Shown here piece after piece: positions 22,611 through 36,586 of a stretch of 64,000 nucleotides of DNA (positions within the stretch are counted from its first letter, which is position 1; the number at the start of each line of letters is the position of its first letter). The translations under genes were made by a program, and so were the position numbers. The notes beneath the pieces are model-generated. The model did not search any database and was not told the origin of the DNA. It saw only the letters and a program-made list of their open reading frames with translations. Source of the DNA: Podocnemis expansa (lineage: Eukaryota; Chordata; Testudines; Podocnemididae); assembly GCA_007922195.1 (NCBI GenBank), contig ML681996.1, forward strand, positions 23,766,932 through 23,830,931, given 5' to 3'.

Positions 22611-25600
22611 AGGTTCATGTCTTATGATCCCTTATGAGTCTGTGCAATGCAGACAGAAGTGAAATAGTGTATATCATAATTAACAAAAAGATGCAGGGAG
22701 CCTTCAGATACAAATAATTAGGGAAATATCAGCAGCAGGTTATATTACACTAGTGTTGAATTCTGAAGTGCAGTTATAAACAAAAACAGAACATACTGGT
22801 AGGTAGCTTTGAGCATTTCATTTGCTTTGTCATCCTATTAGTTGGAACTATAAACACATTCTGAACAGACTTAATTTCTATGTATATTTTTAGAAATAAA
22901 AGATAAGATGAGATTTAACAGCTACAGTAGAAGAGTTCTAAAGTTTCATACTGAAACATTCTATAAGTAGTTTAATAGAAAATTCTAGCATTCTTGCAAT
23001 ATTGTTGGTATAATGAAAGATGAACAACAGCTGTCATGCCAGTAAAAGAAAGAAAGCCACTCACAAAAGAGAGTTCAGGAAAATAAGGTATTTGAATTTA
23101 AATTAACTGCGCTGCTTTTTTAGTGCCTGTGGATCTGGAAGACAATTCCTGTGTTACCTACTAAAGATAACAGAGCCCCAAGTCCAGGAAAAAGCCAATA
23201 AACGGGCACTTAAAAGTTGTACATGAACAGATACTCCTGAAATGGCATTTGACGTATTTTTCCCCGCCAATTAGGCTGTGGGATATAGTGTGGCAGAAAT
23301 TAGGCAAAATGCATTTGTTAGATTCTTTCAAAGTCCAGAAATATTGTATATACTCCACTGGGCAAACTTATTGCAAGAAAAACTGAATAAAAAAGTCTAT
23401 TGCATTTACACATAAAACCATTTTAAAATAATGTATATAAAAAGTAGGTGCCTCTTATAGTTTGAAAAGCTATTTAAAATATTCCTTGGAAGTTAACAAG
23501 CTTGTTATGGTTTTATCTGCTGTGTGTGTAATGGTTTGTTCTTTAATGTTATTGTAAGTCCACTACCAATCTTCTCCTTGAATCCTCAAGCTAATATCTG
23601 AAGAAAACCTGAGGCCTGTAAGTTAAACAGTACTGTATAAAACACATCTAGCAAAAACATTGTGAAATTATTTGTCAACAAAACAGAGAAAATTAAATAC
23701 TACACAGAAAAGTAAACAGATTTGCAAATAAATGCTAGTAAACAGCTTAAAAACAGAGATAAGGCCACAATGAAGTCTGCCCTTGGTCACTGAAATAGAG
23801 ATGAGGTGAGGCAGTATTTGTAAAAATGCTGAAGGAAAAGTTATATAGTATAAAATGCAGATAAGAAGGCCTGTGATAGAATGCAAGCACATTTTAGGAG
23901 GACAGTGGCACTGATGCAAACAACCAACTGAATATGTTTTACAATTGATTTCTTGCTTTTAACACATTGTCTTCAATGAATGCCAAACCAACACGTTCAA
24001 AGGAGCAGCTGAGGCAAACAGGGAGAACAGAAGATCATAGAAGACATATTTTGGAGAGAAGCAATGCTCTAAAATGGTGCTGGCACTGAAATAGGAAACT
24101 CACAGTGGTCAATGGAAAACTATTAAAATAGTCAGGGAGTAAGCTTGATGGCATGCTCTGTAGTGAACCACAGGTCCACATGTACTGTTGTTTCATGAGA
24201 TGGTAAAGTAGAAGAATTTATACATCTTATATTCTTGTTCTCGAAGGAAAAGATTACACTACATCCTACGAGCCTATATCTGGCTCTGTTATTGCAAATG
24301 AGCCACTGTGATCTATTTTTCAAATATAGTTGAAGCAGTCAACTACAGAGATAGGGGTTTTAAAAAGGCAAGTTCAGAATGAAAGCAACAATTCAGCTAA
24401 GTCAAGTTCAGCCTTAAATTTATGATGGAGAGAAGACTTGCACATTGCACTAGTTCACAAGGAATGAGAAAACCCATTGAAAATAGAGATGGGAGTTGAC
24501 ATCACTACAGTGCTTTTGTAGTCTTATAACTGCTCATTTCTAAGTACTAAAATTTATTTCTAACTATTATGGTACGATCACTTCACAATGAAAGCACGTC
24601 TCAATACAAGGATACACTGATGTTTGGCCTAATTTACTGAACAGTAGGAAGAAAACCCATGCTTTTTGTGATTTCTCTCATTGTATAATGATGAAGGGTA
24701 CTGCCTACCAATCCCATTTGTAGCAAATACTTCTCTTGATATTTCAGTCACATGCCAACAAGACAGAAGACATGCTGCCAAATGAAGTCATTGGGAACAT
24801 TCCACATTTGAAATAAAATGTTTAACTTACACTTCTTACAAATTATGTACAAGATCAGACAAAACCTGAATGGATCCTGAAACAATTTATGATGCATTTC
24901 TGACTTTAATGAAGGGGGCAGAAAACACCCTTCAAAACACCAGCGTATTCCTGTGACATGACCAATCATAAACATGACTGTTTTAGATGTCACATATTTT
25001 GAATTTATGTAATGTTAGACCCTCATGAATTATCACTATAAATACATATTTCTTAAAAAAGAAAACAGAAATAACTATAAACAATGACTGAAAACAGAGC
25101 ACTAACATTAACATACATTGCATGTATTGCAGGCAAGGCAGAGGCATTTTATTTTAAAGCTTTTGCACAGACTTCATATAATCTTAAAAAAAATATGCTG
25201 GCCTTTACAAGGTTCTACTTGCTGAAATAAAAACAATTTCAGTTCATAAAAAGTCACAAGACTTCAGTTTAAAAAAAGGAACAGTTCCAGCCACAGACCA
25301 AAAATATATATATTTTTTAAACTGGAAGAGTATGGTAATTAGATTATACAAGCATGGTCAGGCTTGGAACCTGAATATACTTCAGAGCAAAAGCTCAGAG
25401 GAAAAAAAAAATATAAACTATTTGGTAACAAAAGTGTACTATATGTTGTGATACAAAAAAGGTATGGTGAAAATGTACCTTTTATACTAAAGCTTATACA
25501 AGTTCCTTGGTCCGTAAAAACTACGTCAGGTTCACGTTTTCTAGTTTGCTCAACTTGTATCCCAGCCACATTTCAATTTCTTGCCCATTTTTTTAAAAAA

Positions 25601-25794
25601 AACAAAAAAAAGCTGAAAAATAGATTTTAATAGTTTTTACATTTCAGATTTTTTTTTATTGTGGCTTCTAGGTAACAAGGGTTCAAATAATATCACTTAA
25701 AATGGAAAACTGTTTTCCCATGAAACCACAAAATTGTTCAGTTTTCTTGTCTGTAGCACTTGAAAGTCAGTGAAAGTCTAAGCAAACGCTGTAG

Positions 25795-26133
<339 letters not shown>

Positions 26134-26234
26134 TTAGCTACCAAGCAGGTATTCAATTTAAGAAAAAAATAGTAATTCAGAAAACAGTTATGTAACCTAA
26201 ACAACAAAAATCAATGCCAAAACTTCAACATCTA

Positions 26235-28646
<2,412 letters not shown>

Positions 28647-29284
28647 TTCCAAAGGGCAGCCATGTTAGTCTAGTAAAACAAAAAAGCAAGGAGTCTTATG
28701 GCACTTCAAGACTAACAGATATATTTATTGCATGAGATTTCATGGGAGAATACCCCACTTCGTCAGATGCTTTGAAGAGGGAGAACTTACAGAATTAAAA
28801 GAAAAAGCAGGGGAGTATAAGACATGGGGTCAGGTCATCCTGCAACAGCAGATCAGAGCATTTGTAAGGATTCAAACTCTAGGGAACAGCACACAGAGGG
28901 AGGGTGAAGTCAAACTGCCTGTTATAATGCGAAAAGAATCCATAGTCACGACTCAGCACCGCTTTCACACAATTTAATTTGCATATTAGTTCGATTTTGG
29001 CTGTCTCTCTTTGAAGTCTTGATGTCCCATTGATTTTTCGTAAGAATCGTGACTATGGATTCTTTTCACATTATAACAGGTAATTAGACTTCAAATCTCC
29101 CTCTGTTTGCTGTTCCCTAGAGTTTGAATCCTTACAAATGCTCAGATTTGCTGTTGCAGTATGACCTGATCCCGTGTCTTACATTCCCCTGCATTTATTT
29201 TCACCCACTTCTGTAAGTTCTCCCTCTTCAACACATCTGATGAAGTGGGATATTCTCCCACAAAAGCTCATGTGATAAATAAAT
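28647..29284. mobile_element. Fold-back element: two PLE 3' ends head to head
   Basis: The left arm (28647 to about 29040) reads on the minus strand and the right arm (about 29040-29284) on the plus strand. Both carry the end of the PLE endonuclease frame (RDYGFFSHYNR), the same 3' tail (AGGGAACAGC..., TGACCTGAT.CC) and the pLTR-like terminal unit. The left arm also gives LQRETAKIELICKLNCVK. The right arm is truncated within the terminal unit at AATAAAT. CTGAACGGATAAAG (28633-28646) and CTGAACACAAAG (29285-29296) look like an imperfect TSD. Confidence 0.75.
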
Positions 29285-30520
29285 CTGAACACAAAGTGAG
29301 CTTTAAAAGATTCTAGTGTTTCCTTTCCTGTTGCAGTGTAAGACATTCTAATTCCCTAATCCATAATCAAATAAGGAATTCAGATGCACATGATATTTAA
29401 ATTTCAGTGTGTGATGAAATACTTCTAAGTCCACTTACATTTTTTTTTTCTATTGAATCCATAGAGCCTTATTGACATTCAGGCAATGTAGCCTTCCTTC
29501 TTTAGGATTGTAGGTCCAAATGTAGTTAGAGTAATTTCCTAGCTTAGGTGAAATACTAATGATGTCTTCAGACTGAATTGAGACAGAGTCCTCAGCAAGA
29601 CCATAACCAGGTGAAAAATCATGACTGTTTGCAGAAAAGGCCTGGAACTCTCGAATTTTTTTTGCTATTATTATTAGTGTCCAGAGCTCTTAACCAGGTC
29701 AGAACCCCACTGCACAAGGCATAATACAACTATGCTTTCGTTAAAAACAAGACTTGAAAACAAAGTCTCATCAAAATACTCTTCAGACAGCTCAAAATTG
29801 GATAGCTATCATGACAGCACCAATTTCAAATCCCAGCGAAGAACCATGATGTTATCTACAATTCTCACTTCGTCTGCTGCCTTTAAGAACCTAGAAACCA
29901 TTGGTCCCAGGTACAGAATTCCTCAGCTTTCTCCACTCAGACTGTGTGCCTGGTCCATAACTGGCTGTTCAAAACCTGCCAGGCCTATCCCTGATGTTTA
30001 TTACCTCTTCTCTAGTTAAAGCCTATCCTACAGATGGGATTCTTCCTCCATTCTCCTGAATGACAGGTTTTTGTTGTGCATGATTCATTCCTATTGTACT
30101 GAAACCCAAGAGCTCATATGTGCCTCTGCTGGAGTAAGGCTCACTACTTTGAAGCAGTTATTTCTATAACTCCTCTAGGAAAAGAAACTTGCCTTTGAAG
30201 GGCTGAGCTGGTATTTTGACTTTAAAGGAAGAGCCCTTTACTCCCAGTTTGAGTCACAGAACTCTCCTGCCTGCCAACAAATTGGCCATGGCTCTAGAAG
30301 ATGAATAGGATGACTAGAGTGCCATATTTGCTTTCCACACATGAAAGGAAGTATGAAGTCCAGAAACAGGAAAGCCACGGACAGTCTGTCATCCTCCTCT
30401 TTGGTCTCTGCATAATCACTATACTTCTGAAGCTGCCTTATTATAAGCTGGGATGCTTATGCAGCAAAAATGAGTTTGTAATGACAGGCCTGAGACCTGA
30501 CAAGATTTCTTAAGGGCTGC
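29285..30520 (-). other. RBPJ intron, nothing recognised
   Basis: No family could be assigned. The open frame at 29732-30019 plus has no recognisable domain and is taken as chance. Confidence 0.4.
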
Positions 30521-32711
30521 TTTTCTTCTGGCATGGAGATGGAGGCAGATTCTCACTGGCACTCAAGGGCTCCACTGAACTGTGTTTAAGGGAGATGAGG
30601 GAAAGAAACCTAACATTGAGGTAGGAAGGCTTTGGCCTGTACCATCTCTAGGTCAGCCCCTATAAATTGTAAGCATTGCTCTGGCATGAAGGTTAACTTC
30701 TGAGAATTGATCAATAGGCCCAGTTCTGTGAACAAACATATGATGTCCTCGATGGCTTGATGAGCATCCTGAAACAACAAGCCTTTGAGGAGACAACTGT
30801 CAAAGTAAGGGGAGATCATTATCCCTTGTGATTGTAAATGTATAGTCAAAGCTGAGAGAACTTTGGAAATATTCTTGGGGACCAATGAAAGTCTGAAGGG
30901 GAGGATTTTGTATTGATAGTGGTCATGCCCCAGAGTGAACCTGAGAAAACATCTATGAGCCAGCAGCAATGACATGTGAAAGTAGGCATCTTGTAGGTTG
31001 AGGGCTGAAAACCAGTCTTCCTGTTCCAATAATGGAATGATTGTTAATAAGGTGATCTTGAAGTTCTGAGCTTTGATAAATTTATTGAGTTCTCTCAGGT
31101 CCAGGATGGATCCACAACCTCCCTTGCTTTTGGGTATTAGGGTGATTTTGGAAGCAGATGAAGAGTGAAGAATATTGATAAGCTAGTGGTATGCATATTT
31201 AACCTACTCCAGTGGTATGTGGAAGGTGTCAGTCACTGTTTTTGGAAGGTCTTGGAACAAGTGGAAGTTGTCCGTCATGGAAGGAAGTGAAAGTACAACC
31301 TTTTGTCCATCAAAGAAGAGGATACGGCCTTGGATGTTCTCTCCTCTTTGATACATACACACCTCCTGTCCCTCCACTTCTTGAGCTGTTTAAGCCAGTG
31401 ACACTGGCCGATGGAGCATGCCTGGATGGTTCATGAATAATGCTTGATGCAGAGGCAGGCTGTTGGTCCAGGCTACCATTAGGGCCACTGCTGTGGCATA
31501 GGGGCTGGTGGAAATGCCCTTGGGCAGTTGTACCAAAATGGTGGCAGTGCCTTGATTGGATGGTACATTCCTGGATTCTGTTGATATTAAATCCCAGACG
31601 GAGCTTGGGAAGAGTATTGAGAAAACCCTTCTGGCTCAATGCACGATCCCTCATTTGACAATGGAAGTGCATGACTGAGGACATATAATCCTTGGTTGGC
31701 TATGGCTTGGCACTATGAAGTTGGTACAGAGGAGTGGAGAGTCGTGTGTTTCCAGTGTGGCCAAATCTGCAGCCTCATGGAATTTGGTTAGAAGAGTGTG
31801 TTGGCGGCGGGGTGTCAGGGGAGATGGAGACCTCTCCCATACTGATCTCTCTAGGGCTTAATGGGCTGATGCTGCTGACAGTATTCACATCAACTTCCAT
31901 ACCTGACCAACTGTCTTTCAATGCCAAAGGTTGAGAGGAAGATATATGCCCACCAGAAGTAGGGGGTTGGAAAGCCACTTTGGGATTTTGTCCCATGAAA
32001 GCTCATGTGATAAATAAGTCTGTTAGTCTTTAAGTGCCACAGGACTCCTTTCTTTTTTTTTTTGCTTTACTAGACTAACATGGCTGTCCCTTTGGAAATT
32101 CCCATAAAGATGTTTTTTAGGTGGAGCTCTCTCTCCTGTCAGTCAGAGCTGCTAGCATGTGGAACTTTTTGTTGGATGTGGCCCTCCTGGAAGCAGTGAA
32201 TGCACTGGTAATGTTCATTTCAGCAAAGATTGCTCATGGCAAGTGTGACACTTCTTGAAACCCAGAGAGCCAGGGAGGTTCTCCCCTCTTCCCTGAATCA
32301 GGCATTGACAAATATTAACACATTCCCCCTTTTTTTAGGCACTGTCAAATAGAGTCAGAAGAAAGTCAATGGGTTTCTAAGTTAAAGATTAAAAAAATGA
32401 AAAACAGAGTTAAGGATCTGCTAACAATTAAAGGTTCTGCCTCTAGACTGGGTGACTGAGAAGTAACTTGAGATGGTTAGCCTGCACGTACTGCATAGCC
32501 CCACAGTACAGCATGAAAAGACATGATGCATGCATGCACTCCACAGACATGGCTATCGAAGTTCTCCAAATAACAGTATCATTGCAGGGTGCCTCTCAGT
32601 CCCCACAAGCATTTTCATGGAGGCTGATGTACAGCACTCTAAAGCAACTTCCAGAGCAGTACAAGCTGTCTTTTCTCTGCTTGCCAGCTGCTCTGCAAAT
32701 GAACATACAAG
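30520..32711 (-). pseudogene. Old DIRS copy C: RT and Gag remnant
   Basis: Minus-strand 31029-30610 keeps a continuous RT segment: WFSALNLQDAYFHMSLLLAH, then LPFRLSLVPKNISKVLS and LLINSQKLTF. The catalytic Y-x-D-D region reads YFDS, which is inactive. 31140-32340 is decayed Gag parallel to copy B (18270-19560), followed by leader sequence. A PLE terminal fragment (31988-32096) interrupts Gag. Recombinase and RNase H are absent. Confidence 0.75.
31988..32096 (+). mobile_element. PLE terminal fragment inside DIRS copy C
   Basis: CATGAAAGCTCATGTGATAA, TTAGTCTTTAAGTGCCACAG and CATGGCTGTCCCTTTGGAA match the right arm of the PLE fold-back units at 13196 and 43645. Only one arm is present. Confidence 0.75.
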
Positions 32712-32720
32712 CAGGGAGCT

Positions 32721-32860
32721 AAGCTCCAGAGGGGTAGCTGTGTTAATCCACTCCAGCAAAACCAAAACAAAGAAAAGTTTCTGTGGCACTTTTAAAGACT
32801 AGCACATTTATCGCATGAGGTTCATGGGTAAAATCTCACTTTGTCAGATACATGAAAAAT
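32721..32860 (-). mobile_element. PLE terminal unit with 9-bp TSD
   Basis: A single terminal unit runs from CCAGAGGGGTAGCTGTGTTA to TCTCACTTTGTCAGATACAT. CAGGGAGCT flanks it at 32712-32720 and 32861-32869. It lies between DIRS copies C and D. Confidence 0.7.
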
Positions 32861-32944
32861 CAGGGAGCTGATTCTCAGAGCTGTTGTTGCCTGAATATGC
32901 CTTGTGTTTCTTGGCTTTCTGGTGGACGATTTGGTTTCTTAATG

Positions 32945-33032
32945 GAAGAAGAGGTTACTTACCGGTAACCGGTGTTCTTCGAGATGTGTGCTCCTGGCCA
33001 TTCCTTAGTAGGTGAGTATCTAGCCTTACCTT
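32945..33032. repeat. DIRS outer terminus left of the gap
   Basis: GAAGAAGAGGTTACTTACCG is the inverse of the first bases right of the gap. It is followed by GTTCTTCGAGATGTGTGCTC and the shared 32990-33032 block. The GATGTGTGCTC variant differs from the GTGCTGCTC form at the other two termini but matches the older copy A terminus (10830-10845). Confidence 0.8.
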
Positions 33033-33432
33033 NNNNNNNNNNNNNNNNNNNNNNNNNNNNNNNNNNNNNNNNNNNNNNNNNNNNNNNNNNNNNNNNNNNN
33101 NNNNNNNNNNNNNNNNNNNNNNNNNNNNNNNNNNNNNNNNNNNNNNNNNNNNNNNNNNNNNNNNNNNNNNNNNNNNNNNNNNNNNNNNNNNNNNNNNNNN
33201 NNNNNNNNNNNNNNNNNNNNNNNNNNNNNNNNNNNNNNNNNNNNNNNNNNNNNNNNNNNNNNNNNNNNNNNNNNNNNNNNNNNNNNNNNNNNNNNNNNNN
33301 NNNNNNNNNNNNNNNNNNNNNNNNNNNNNNNNNNNNNNNNNNNNNNNNNNNNNNNNNNNNNNNNNNNNNNNNNNNNNNNNNNNNNNNNNNNNNNNNNNNN
33401 NNNNNNNNNNNNNNNNNNNNNNNNNNNNNNNN
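33033..33432. other. Assembly gap, exactly 400 N
   Basis: It is a run of N of round length. The same 43-bp sequence borders it on the left and recurs just right of it, so the gap probably hides repeated DIRS terminal sequence and its real length is unknown. Confidence 0.98.
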
Positions 33433-33506
33433 GGTAAGTAACCTCTTCTTCTTCTTCGAGTGCTGCTCCTGGCCATTCCTTAGTAGGTGAGTATCTAGCC
33501 TTACCT
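33433..33506. repeat. DIRS terminal region next to the recombinase
   Basis: GGTAAGTAACCTCTTCTTCT and the TTCGAGTGCTGCTCCTGGCC block are inverted relative to 38991-39032. The following segment (33464-33506) is repeated exactly at 32990-33032 on the other side of the gap. Confidence 0.85.
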
Positions 33507-33521
33507 TGGAGGTGGGAGACA

Positions 33522-34571
33522 TCACAGAGAGACTGACTGCAGCACTGCTCTGCCCACTGCCGCGTCCTGCTGCGCTTGCTGGGTGATGGCATAATGCTGC
33601 GCGAAGGTATGCGGGGTGGACCACGTTGCCGCCTTGCATATATCGATAGTCGGGACACCGGTGAGGAACGCTGCGGAAGCCGCCTGGGCCCTAGTTGAAT
33701 GAGCTGTTACCCTTGGCAGGTGCTTTCCCCCCAGCTTGTAGCACTCTTTGATGCAGGCTGAAATCCAGGATGCTATCCTCTGAGTAGATACCGGTTGGCC
33801 TTTTTTATTGTCCGCTACTGTCACAAAAAGCTGGGGGGTCTTGCGGAACGGCTTTGTCCGTTCCACGTAGAAGGCTAGCGCTCTGCGCACATCCAGGGAG
33901 TGGAGACGCCTCTCCTCTTCTGATGCATGGGGCTTCGGGTAGAAGACAGGCAGGGAAATGTCCTGGTTCACGTGAAAGTGTGACACCACTTTAGGTCTGA
34001 AGGATGGATGCGGGCGTAGCTGCACCTTGTCCTTAAAAAACTGGGTATACAGTGAATCCGCCACCAATGCTCGCAGCTCGGACACTCTCCGGGCTGACGT
34101 GATAGCCACCAAAAATGCGACCTTCCACGACATGTACAGGAGGGAGCAAGTCGCCAGTGGTTCAAAGGGGGGTCCAGTAAGTCTTACCAGCACCGCATTT
34201 AGGTCCCACTGGACCGTGGGTGCTTTTATAGTCGGGTATAGCTTAGAAAGCCCCACCAGGAACCTTTTCACCATAGGCATCGTGAACAGTGAGCTACCCC
34301 CAGGACCGCGGCGAAACGCTGCAATTGCCGCCAGGTGGACCCTCAGGGACGATAACGCTAGTCCACTGGACTTCAAATACCATAAATAGTCTAGTAAGCG
34401 GTGAACCGAGACCGACTCTGGATCCTCCCCGTTGGCCGAGGCCCACCGCACAAACCTGAGCCATTTAGCGGCATATGTAGTTCTCGTGGCAGGTTTCCTA
34501 CTACCACACAACACGGCCCGTACTGGGGAGGAGCACATCTGCTCGCTGTCTGTCAGCCACGAAGGCACCAT
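33522..34571 (-). CDS. DIRS tyrosine recombinase
   Basis: This is a 349-residue frame when started at the Met at 34571. The frame is open a further 705 bp upstream, but that part is the shadow of RNase H. The N-terminal core-binding part reads TRTTYAAKWLRFVRWA and SVHRLLDYLWYL. Catalytic residues are the Arg in ITSARRVSEL (about 161), HSTR (His 291, Arg 294) and Tyr 327 in FAQHYAI, so the R-HxxR-Y set is complete. It would join the circular DNA copy to the genome by strand exchange, replacing an integrase. No internal stop is present. Confidence 0.9.
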   Translation of the reverse strand: MVPSWLTDSEQMCSSPVRAVLCGSRKPATRTTYAAKWLRFVRWASANGEDPESVSVHRLLDYLWYLKSSGLALSSLRVHLAAIAAFRRGPGGSSLFTMPMVKRFLVGLSKLYPTIKAPTVQWDLNAVLVRLTGPPFEPLATCSLLYMSWKVAFLVAITSARRVSELRALVADSLYTQFFKDKVQLRPHPSFRPKVVSHFHVNQDISLPVFYPKPHASEEERRLHSLDVRRALAFYVERTKPFRKTPQLFVTVADNKKGQPVSTQRIASWISACIKECYKLGGKHLPRVTAHSTRAQAASAAFLTGVPTIDICKAATWSTPHTFAQHYAITQQAQQDAAVGRAVLQSVSL

Positions 34572-36586
34572 GTGTGGAGGTGTAGGGCCTCCAGGTTGGG
34601 GTGGAGAAGCCTCCCGCTGTCCTGGGACAGTAAGTCTGGTCTGAGTGGCAACCGGATCGGCCTGCGGCTGGACCACCGCATCAGGGTCGAAAACCAATGC
34701 TGCCTGGGCCACGCTGGAGCGACCAAGATGACCTGCGCCTTGTCCATCTTTATCTTCCACAACGCCTTGGCCACTAACGGTGTCGGAGGGAACGCGTACA
34801 GGAGACCTCTCCCCCCCCAGTGAATCTCGAAAGCATCCGCCTCCGATCCGGGGCTGCGTCCCCGGAAAGAGCAGAAGCTCCGGCACTTTGTGTTGACCAT
34901 GGAGGCGAAGAGGTCTAGACGGGGATAACCCCACCTCCGGAAAATTGACTCCGCCACCTCCGGGTGGAGGGACCACTCGTGGGCCATAAACTTCCGGCTG
35001 AGACTGTCTGCTAAGCAGTTCCGGAGGCCGGGGATATACGATGCCACTGGCTGGATCTTGTGGCGAACACAAAACTCCCAGAGCCTCATGGCTTCCTGAC
35101 AAAGGAGAGGCGAGTGTGTGCCACCTTGCTTGTTGATATAATACATTGCGGTGGTGTTGTCGGTACGAACTGACACCGTCTGGCCCCGGAGGTGTTCTCG
35201 AAATACCTCGCATGCGAGCCGGACTGCTCTGAGCTCCTTTATGTTGATATGTAGTGCGGAGTCCGCGACCCCCCACAGGCCCTGTGTTCTGAGGTCACCG
35301 AGATGCGCACCCCAGCTGATATCTGACGCATCCGTTGTCAAATGCAGTGATGGCTGAGGAAGGCTGAACGGAACCCCTGAGCATAAATTGGCTTCGCAGG
35401 ACCACCAATGCAGGGTCTCCAGCACTGATGCCGGCACGGTGAGCATAGCGTCCAAAGTGTCCCGCACCGGGCGGAACACCGTCGCTAACCACAGTTGGAG
35501 CGGCCTCATCCGTAAACGGGCGAAGGGGACTACAAAAGTGCAAGCCGCCATGAGACCCAGTAAGCGAAGGCATTCTCACGCTGATACCCTGGGAAACCTC
35601 ACCAGAGTATCCACTGTCTGTCTGATAGTCTGAAACCGGTTGGTCAGGAGGCTCGCCCTTACAGACGTGGAATCGAGGACCGCTCCTATGAACTCTATTC
35701 GCTGCGTGGGAACCAACGTCGACTTTTGGACATTTATCAACAACCCTAAGCGATCGAAGACGTATTGAGTCAAGTTTATGTGGGAGAGCACCTCTCGCCG
35801 CGACTTCCCCACGATCAGCCAGTCGTCCAGATATGGAAACAGGGTGACCCCTTGTTTCCTGAGATGTGCCGCCACCACTGCCAGACACTTTGTGAATACC
35901 CGCGGAGCTGCAGAAAGGCCGAACGGGAGCACAGCGAACTGTAGGTGCGTCCGCCCCACAATGAAGCGCAGGAACTTCCTGTGCCGGGGATGTATTGCGA
36001 TGTGAAAATACGCATCCTGCAAATCGAGGGCGGCGTACCAATCGCCCGGATCCAGAGAGGGAACAATTGATGAGAGGGACACCATCCGGAACTGAATCTT
36101 GCGAAGGAACCAGTTGAGCCGCCTCAGATCTAAAATTGGCCGCAGGCCCCCTTTCGCTTTGGGAACAAGGAAATATCGGGAGTAAAAACCCTTGCCCCTG
36201 CAGGGCAGCGGCACCTCCTCCACTGCCCCTTTTTGAAGTAAAACCTGCACCTCCTCCCGCAGAGCGTGCTGGTGGGCCTGGTCCCGCAGGGCACCACGCA
36301 GCATAGGAGGGGCCGGCGGGGGTAACGAAGAAAATTGGAGGGAATAGCCCTCCTGAACCGTTCTGAGAACCCAGCGGTCTTTTGTGATCTTGCGCCAACG
36401 TGGCGCGTAAGGGGAGAGTCTGTTGCTGAATATGGGAGCCTCTGGATCTTTGGCCTTTGATAAACCGCCCTCGTGTTGACCTTCAAAAGGTCTTTTTTCT
36501 GCCTGCCGGCGGACGCGAAGATCCTTGTCGGCTGGGGTGGCGTCCAGCCTGTCAACGGGGCCCTTTGTCCCTTCGCCTATCGTCAT
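34553..36586 (-). pseudogene. DIRS reverse transcriptase-RNase H frame, one stop
   Basis: It starts at ATG 36586, overlapping the Gag stop. RT motifs are VPKAKGGLRPILDLR (residue 142), LDLQDAYFHI (187), LPFGLSAAP (220) and the catalytic YLDDWL (252). A single TGA at 35578-35576 interrupts the frame after 336 codons. The same frame then continues into RNase H with TTDASD, INIKELRAV, RTDNTTAMYYIN and GLRNCLADSLSRK, carrying the catalytic acidic residues. A conserved C-terminal block (LDLFASMVN, LLYAFPPTPLVAKAL, VILVAPAWP) ends at 34553. It overlaps the recombinase frame by about 19 bp. Confidence 0.88.

Larger units (their letters stand above)
21491..25794 (-). other. RBPJ: Probable RBPJ 3' untranslated region
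   Basis: The 4.3 kb immediately downstream of the RBPJ stop is strikingly free of the repeats that crowd the flanks, as expected for a conserved long 3' UTR. Candidate minus-strand polyadenylation hexamers (AATAAA) lie at 25655-25660 and 25148-25153. Two AATAAATAAA doublets lie at 22601-22610 and 21995-22004. The true end cannot be fixed without transcripts; 21491 is only the limit of the low-repeat zone. Confidence 0.4.

Noticed and set aside
28647..29284. CRISPR array or satellite because of repeated motifs
   Set aside because: The repeats are inverted and unequal, and they carry PLE protein remnants. There are no regularly spaced direct repeats.
30610..31029. Functional 139-codon gene within the RBPJ intron
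   Set aside because: It is a surviving open stretch of DIRS reverse transcriptase with a degraded catalytic motif and no proper start.
32955..33658. Long frames crossing the N gap
   Set aside because: They exist only because N positions are not read as stops. No protein can be inferred across unknown sequence.
34572..35276. N-terminal 235 codons of the recombinase frame
   Set aside because: This stretch is the out-of-frame shadow of the RNase H coding sequence. Homology to tyrosine recombinases begins only after the Met at 34571.
35295..36398. 367-codon minus-strand frame overlapping RT
   Set aside because: It lies in another frame of the same strand as the RT, shows no domain of its own, and is open only because of GC-rich codon usage.
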